This document shows, in pieces, positions 48,628-52,992 of a stretch of 52,992 bases of DNA. The notes beneath the pieces are model-generated. The model worked only from the letters and a program-made list of their open reading frames with translations, did no database searches and was not told where the DNA came from. The position numbers and the translations under genes were made by a program. The stretch comes from Clostridiales bacterium (lineage in GTDB: Bacteria; Bacillota; Clostridia; Lachnospirales; Lachnospiraceae). Position 1 is the first letter of the stretch, and the number at the start of each line of letters is the position of its first letter. Location: assembly GCA_020860715.1 (NCBI GenBank), contig JAJBTU010000009.1, positions 1 to 52,992 of the forward strand, written 5' to 3'.

Positions 48628-50319
48628 ATGAACGACACACTTGAGATTATATTTGGGCTGTTTGGCGGGCTGGCGATTTTTATTTTCGGCATGAATCTGA
48701 TGAGCGAATGCCTGCAGAAAGCGGCCGGAGAGCGGATGAAACAGATTCTGGGACTGCTGACGAAAAACCGTCTGCTGGGAGTGCTTGCCGGAGCTCTGGT
48801 AACAGCGGTGCTTCAGAGCAGCAGCGCGACGACGGTTATGGCGATCGGTTTTGTCAGTGCGGGGCTGATGACGCTGCCGCAGGCCATTTCGATTATCTTT
48901 GGCGCGAATATCGGAACAACGATCACGGCGCAGATCATTGCGTTTAAGATTACGGATTATATTTATGTATTTATCTTTGTCGGTTTTATCATCTCATTTG
49001 TCTGCAAGAAAGAGCGGATCAAAAATATCGGTCTGACGCTGTTCGCGTTCGGACTTCTGTTCCTTGGAATTGAGACGATGGGGAGCGTGATGAAGCCGCT
49101 GGCGTCCAGCCCGGTGTTCACGAGTATGATTGAGCAGGTGGCGCATATCCCGGTATTGGGTGTTCTGGTCGGAACGCTGATGACGCTGGTGGTGCAGAGC
49201 AGCAGTGCGACGATTGCCGTTCTGCAGAACTTTGCGTCGCAGGCCGGAGCGGATGGCGTGACGAGTATCCTGGGGCTGACGGGGGCTATTCCGATCCTGC
49301 TTGGCGATAACATCGGAACAACGATCACGGCGCTCCTTGCGTCGATTGGACAGTCGAAGGATGCGAAGCGGACCGCGGTTGCGCATTCGCTGTTTAATAT
49401 TTCAGGCGCCCTGCTATTCATCTGGTTTGTAAAGCCGTACGCGGCTCTGATCCAGTCGATCTCCCCGAGCGGGGTGGAGGTGGATGTCATCTCCAGACAG
49501 ATCGCGAACGCGCACACGATTTTTAATATCACCATGACGGTACTCTGGACCCCGCTTCTCGGGTTTATGGTAAAGATGGTGATGAAGCTGATTCCGGACG
49601 GAAAGCAGGAAGAGGCGGATCCGGCTGTGCCGCTTTATCTCGACAAAAACGTTCTTTCTCAGCCGGCAGCGGCGCTGAAGCTGGTGGCAAAGGAAACGCT
49701 GCACTGCGGAGCAGTTGTCAGAGATATGCTGCATGACGTGTATGGCACAGTGACGAGCGGCGATACGCAGATACTGACGAAAGTGCGGGAATGCGGTAAA
49801 GCGATGGAATCTTTGCAGGCGGAGATCAATGAATATCTGGCGGATTTGTTTTCTTCGGGCGTACTGACGGAACAGCAGGCGACGCAGACCGCGAAGCTGA
49901 TGTATGTGTTAAGCGATGTCGACCGTATGAGCAGCCTCTCTGTGGAGATGGCGGAGACCGTTCAGGAAAAGCTGGATAAAGGCTACAATTATTCGGAGGA
50001 GGCAATCGCTGATCTCACGGAAAGCCTGCGGCAGATTGAAAAAATGTATACAAACGCCCTGCTGGCTCTGTCAGATGGCGATGAGGAGGCTATGAAGAAA
50101 ATCATCAAGCACAAGGATGAAGTGCTGGATCTGGATATCAAGATGCGCAAATCGCATATGCGCCGTGTGACAGAAGGTACCTGTAAAAAGAGTCTCACAG
50201 CGCCGTTCATGCGGATTCTGCACTGCATTGACCGTATGGGCAACAGCTGTGTAAACCTCGCGGAGGTGGCGATGAACCAGCTGAATTTTGAGTATTTTCT
50301 TACTCAGGATGAGAAATAA
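48628..50319 (+). CDS. Na/Pi cotransporter family protein with PhoU-like tail
   Basis: A 563-residue NptA/YjbB-type transporter. Two inverted-repeat halves hold the QSSSATT/QSSSATI motifs (TAVLQSSSATTVMAIGF near 60; LVVQSSSATIAVLQNF near 190) and matching GANIGTTITA / GDNIGTTITA segments, the Na/phosphate-binding sites of the family. About eight to nine helices end near residue 330; the remaining 230 residues are helical and PhoU-like (VRECGKAMESLQAEINEYL, IKHKDEVLDLDIKMRK). It takes up or exports phosphate depending on gradients. AAGGAG precedes the ATG by 7 nt. Operon partners: PstS-like lipoprotein upstream, small membrane protein and ppk downstream. Confidence 0.93.
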   Translation: MNDTLEIIFGLFGGLAIFIFGMNLMSECLQKAAGERMKQILGLLTKNRLLGVLAGALVTAVLQSSSATTVMAIGFVSAGLMTLPQAISIIFGANIGTTITAQIIAFKITDYIYVFIFVGFIISFVCKKERIKNIGLTLFAFGLLFLGIETMGSVMKPLASSPVFTSMIEQVAHIPVLGVLVGTLMTLVVQSSSATIAVLQNFASQAGADGVTSILGLTGAIPILLGDNIGTTITALLASIGQSKDAKRTAVAHSLFNISGALLFIWFVKPYAALIQSISPSGVEVDVISRQIANAHTIFNITMTVLWTPLLGFMVKMVMKLIPDGKQEEADPAVPLYLDKNVLSQPAAALKLVAKETLHCGAVVRDMLHDVYGTVTSGDTQILTKVRECGKAMESLQAEINEYLADLFSSGVLTEQQATQTAKLMYVLSDVDRMSSLSVEMAETVQEKLDKGYNYSEEAIADLTESLRQIEKMYTNALLALSDGDEEAMKKIIKHKDEVLDLDIKMRKSHMRRVTEGTCKKSLTAPFMRILHCIDRMGNSCVNLAEVAMNQLNFEYFLTQDEK

Positions 50320-50341
50320 CAGAAGGGAAGGAGGCGAGACC

Positions 50342-50476
50342 ATGACAGGTGAAATGATTACCGTGATCGGATACGGGATTTCTGTGGCGGCCCTGATTCT
50401 TTTGATTGGCGGAGCTGCGGTCTATACGAACGCAAAACGTAAAAAAAACTGTGAAGCGTGTCGATATGATTCCTGA
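50342..50476 (+). CDS. 44-residue single-span membrane protein in the phosphate operon
   Basis: A small protein starting MTGEMITVIGYGISVAALI and containing one hydrophobic helix (about residues 5-28) and a basic, Cys-containing tail ending in CEACRYDS. AAGGAGG lies 8 nt before the ATG, a stronger site than most in the window. It sits 22 nt after the Na/Pi cotransporter stop and upstream of ppk, so it may be a regulatory microprotein of the transporter. The in-frame ATG at 50288 overlaps the transporter and is rejected. Confidence 0.7.
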   Translation: MTGEMITVIGYGISVAALILLIGGAAVYTNAKRKKNCEACRYDS

Positions 50477-50672
50477 CGAGGAATATATTCGGAACTGCAA
50501 AGAGGATGCCCAGCCCCAAAATGACGGCAGCAAAACGTCTGACGGCAGCAAAAAGTCCGGCGCAAAAAAGAAAACCGGCCGAAGCGGATCGGCTGCCGCG
50601 GATGGAGACACCGGGATGTATAACAAGACAGGCCAAAGCGACGGATCTAAGAAGACAGGAGAGAAAAATGCC

Positions 50673-52862
50673 ATGAAAAAGGATATCAGTTGTTATCAGA
50701 ACCGGGAACTGTCCTGGCTGAAATTCAATGAACGTGTGCTGGAGGAGGCCGAATCGGAACAAAATCCCTTGTGTGAGCGGCTGAATTTCCTTTCCATTTT
50801 CCAGAGCAATCTGGATGAATTTTTCATGGTGCGTGTGGGGTCGCTTCATGACCGTATGCTTCTGAAAAAAGAGGAGCGTGAAAACAAGACTAATATGACG
50901 GCTGCGGAACAGACGGAAGCAGTGCTCGCCCAGGTGCAGCTGCTGAACCAGCGCAAGGACGGCGTTTACAAAGCGCTGATGGAGGACGTTGCGGCGGAGG
51001 GAGTACGCCTTATGACGTTTGCTTCGCTGGAGGCATCGGAGGAAGCAGAACTTGGAAAATACTTTTCCAGAGAAATTCAGCCGCTGCTTCTGACAATGGT
51101 TGTCGGCAGAAAGCAGCCATTCCCGTTTTTGCGGAATGAAGATATCTATGCGGTAGCCGTGCTGAATTCGAAACGGGAAAAAGGCAAACTGGCGATCATT
51201 CCCTGCAGCAACGATGTGATCAGCCGCCTGATTCCGATTCCATCCCGCCCGGGCTGCTACATGCTTGCCGAGGAGATGATCCTGCATTTCCTGCCGCTCG
51301 TGTTCAAAAAATACACGATTGTGCGGAAGTCGCTGATCCGCATCACACGGAATGCGGATATTGACGCGGATCGTATTTACGATGAGGAACTGAATTATCG
51401 TGATCACATGGCGGAAGTAATCAAACAGCGACGCAAGCTGTGTCCGGTGCGGCTGGAGATTTCCCGTGAACTGAGTGATGCGATTGTAATACAGCTCTGC
51501 GAAGAATTCAAAATCAGGGAAGAGCAGGTGTTTTCCACATCGGCTCCGATGGATCTTTCTTTCTTATATAAGATACAGGATATGCTGCGGCATAAGCCGG
51601 AACTCTTTTATGAGAAGCGCAGCCCGCAGCACAGCCCGATGGTGCGCTATGACGAACCGATGATTCCGCAGGTATTAAAGGGGGATATTCTGCTTTCCTA
51701 TCCGTACGAGAGCATCACGCCGTTTTTGAATATGCTGAATGAGGCTGCGATGGATCCGCAGGTCATTTCCATCAAGATGACCCTCTACCGCCTTGCGAAG
51801 AACAGCAAGGTAGTTGAGGCGCTGGTGACCGCTGCCGAGAACAACAAACAGGTGGATGTCCTTGTAGAACTGAAAGCTCGTTTTGATGAGGAAAACAACA
51901 TTGAGTGGTCACGCCGCCTGGAGGACGCAGGCTGTCATGTCATTTACGGCCTGGATGGCCTGAAAGTACATTCAAAACTGTGCCTGATCACGCGGAGACG
52001 CGAGACGAAGGAACTCAATACGGAAGAGACCGCTGCAGCGGCAAACACTCCGGATAACGGAGGTTCAGATCAGGCTGCTTCCGTAAACGCCCAGAATCAG
52101 GGAAATGACGGCGGCCGTCAGAGCACGGATCCGTTCCAGTACATCACGCAGATTGGTACGGGCAATTACAATGAAAAGACTTCCCGCCTCTACACAGATC
52201 TGTCTCTGATCACGGCGGACGAGGAGATCGGCAGAGAAGCGGGAGAAGTATTCGCGGCTTTGTTTATGGGAGAGACGGTTGAACATATGGATCATCTGCT
52301 GGTAGCGCCGAAATGTCTGCAGAACCGTGTGATAGATATGATTGATGAGGAGATTCGGGAGAAAAAAGAAGGACGTGACGCGTACATTGGCGTGAAAATC
52401 AATTCCCTGACGGACAAACAGATCATTGATAAGCTGATCGAGGCATCCAGAGCGGGCGTACGTGTGGACATGGTTATCCGCGGTATCAACTGCATTCAGT
52501 CCGGCCTTTCGGGTTCCACGGATAACATTCATGTTGTCAGCATTGTGGGGCGCTATCTGGAACACTCCCGTATCTATATTTTCGGAAGCAGGGAACGGGA
52601 AAAGCTGTACATATCTTCCGCAGATTTTATGACCCGAAACACGCTGCGCCGTGTGGAGGTCGCCGCGCCGATTTACGATCCGGCGATCCGGGCACGTCTC
52701 CATGACATGTTTGACATCATGCTGCATGACAACGTAAAAGCAAGAGATCAGATGCCGGACGGCTCCTATATAAAAAGGAGCACCCCTGACGGGGAAGAAG
52801 CCCTGAACGCGCAGGAGTATTTTACTGCGAAGGCGTATCAGAAAGCGGCGCAGGGCGCCTGA
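50673..52862 (+). CDS. ppk1: Polyphosphate kinase 1
   Basis: A 729-residue PPK1 that polymerises ATP gamma-phosphate into polyphosphate. Start ATG 50673 (MKKDISCYQNRELSWLKFNE) fits family N-termini and has AGGAG 8 nt upstream; the frame is open from 50406 through a Lys/Gly/Ser-rich stretch (three DGSK units) that would be an unusual extension. The autophosphorylated His is H433 in DGLKVHSKLCLITRR, close to the E. coli position 435; the second active-site His region is IFGSREREKLYISSADFMTRN (in parts). Between CLITRR and TQIGTGNYN lies an insert of about 40 Asn/Gln/Ala-rich residues (about 446-487) absent from most PPK1. The last gene of the phosphate island; storage of incoming phosphate is its likely role. 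Confidence 0.95.
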   Translation: MKKDISCYQNRELSWLKFNERVLEEAESEQNPLCERLNFLSIFQSNLDEFFMVRVGSLHDRMLLKKEERENKTNMTAAEQTEAVLAQVQLLNQRKDGVYKALMEDVAAEGVRLMTFASLEASEEAELGKYFSREIQPLLLTMVVGRKQPFPFLRNEDIYAVAVLNSKREKGKLAIIPCSNDVISRLIPIPSRPGCYMLAEEMILHFLPLVFKKYTIVRKSLIRITRNADIDADRIYDEELNYRDHMAEVIKQRRKLCPVRLEISRELSDAIVIQLCEEFKIREEQVFSTSAPMDLSFLYKIQDMLRHKPELFYEKRSPQHSPMVRYDEPMIPQVLKGDILLSYPYESITPFLNMLNEAAMDPQVISIKMTLYRLAKNSKVVEALVTAAENNKQVDVLVELKARFDEENNIEWSRRLEDAGCHVIYGLDGLKVHSKLCLITRRRETKELNTEETAAAANTPDNGGSDQAASVNAQNQGNDGGRQSTDPFQYITQIGTGNYNEKTSRLYTDLSLITADEEIGREAGEVFAALFMGETVEHMDHLLVAPKCLQNRVIDMIDEEIREKKEGRDAYIGVKINSLTDKQIIDKLIEASRAGVRVDMVIRGINCIQSGLSGSTDNIHVVSIVGRYLEHSRIYIFGSREREKLYISSADFMTRNTLRRVEVAAPIYDPAIRARLHDMFDIMLHDNVKARDQMPDGSYIKRSTPDGEEALNAQEYFTAKAYQKAAQGA

Positions 52863-52947
52863 TCCTTTGCCCGGTGCAGTGCAGTCCGGCTGTCATATCC
52901 GGCAGTACAGGGAATCCCTCATGATGCTGCCGTGCATATAAATCAGT

Positions 52948-52992
52948 ACCACCGGCTAAGCCGGTGGTTTGATTTCCGCCCTATAAGGGCTC
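52948..52992. mobile_element. Possible terminal hairpin of an IS200/IS605-type element (partial)
   Basis: Perfect hairpin ACCACCGGC (52948-52956), loop TAA, GCCGGTGGT (52960-52968), then TTTGATTTCC and a second stem GCCCT-ATA-AGGGC (52978-52990). A CCACCGGC/GCCGGTGG hairpin at the end of IS605-family or TnpB-carrying elements is common in Clostridia. Any transposase or tnpB gene would lie beyond the right edge. Confidence 0.45.

Overview
The window is a stretch of a moderately GC-rich Firmicutes chromosome, most likely a gut or rumen Lachnospiraceae-type Clostridia. The grounds are the SPOCS/LysM sporulation protein, the Gram-positive class II GalT, CUT1 sugar transporters lacking their own ATPase, strong AGGAGG ribosome binding sites, canonical sigma-A promoters and many signal-peptide-bearing carbohydrate-active enzymes. 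No rRNA, tRNA or CRISPR array was seen.

Layout. 1-6 kb: a SPOCS/LysM protein and a PrcB-like lipoprotein (minus strand), then ispE, a GntR/FCD regulator and argS. 6-7 kb: a 10-TM metal-exporter-like membrane protein. 7.3-14.3 kb: sugar uptake locus 1 (solute-binding protein, two CUT1 permeases, GH3 glycosidase, serine hydrolase). 14.4-17.6 kb: hslO and nadE. 17.5-24.2 kb: a cobalamin-riboswitch operon (exported CbiK-like chelatase, binding protein, BtuC-like permease, BtuD-like ATPase). 24.2-27.4 kb: a membrane Ser/Thr kinase, a divergent HTH protein and a secreted three-repeat protein. 27.4-29.8 kb: DUF402 protein, AraC regulator, small membrane protein. 30-38.6 kb: sugar uptake locus 2 with lacZ-type GH2 and galT, a galactoside-to-Leloir route. 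38.7-45.3 kb: a secreted GH5 cellulase with a carbohydrate-binding module and a giant two-module arylsulfotransferase. 45.3-47.4 kb: XRE protein and hipBA. 47.5-52.9 kb: a phosphate island (PHO-box-like repeats, a lobe-swapped PstS-like lipoprotein, Na/Pi cotransporter with PhoU-like tail, small membrane protein, polyphosphate kinase). The last ~50 bases look like the terminal hairpin of an IS200/IS605-type element continuing outside.

The most unusual feature is a family of small palindromic elements dispersed over the window and sitting, in frame, inside protein-coding genes. The core is an outer stem of variable sequence, a one-sided bulge ATGCAGA, a short inner stem with a 3-nt loop, and the outer stem closing immediately. 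The outer stem sequence differs completely between copies while pairing is kept. Clear copies lie in the metal-exporter gene, nadE (three cores plus an 84-bp duplication), lacZ, twice in the arylsulfotransferase (75/77 identical), and in the 5' leader of a permease; decayed copies are likely in hslO and near the start of lacZ. Several copies carry an upstream block (GGAAACGCCCCCTC ... CGGCGGCAG) and two carry a downstream second hairpin. They resemble in concept the Rickettsia palindromic elements that insert into ORFs; I know of no description of this family in Clostridia.
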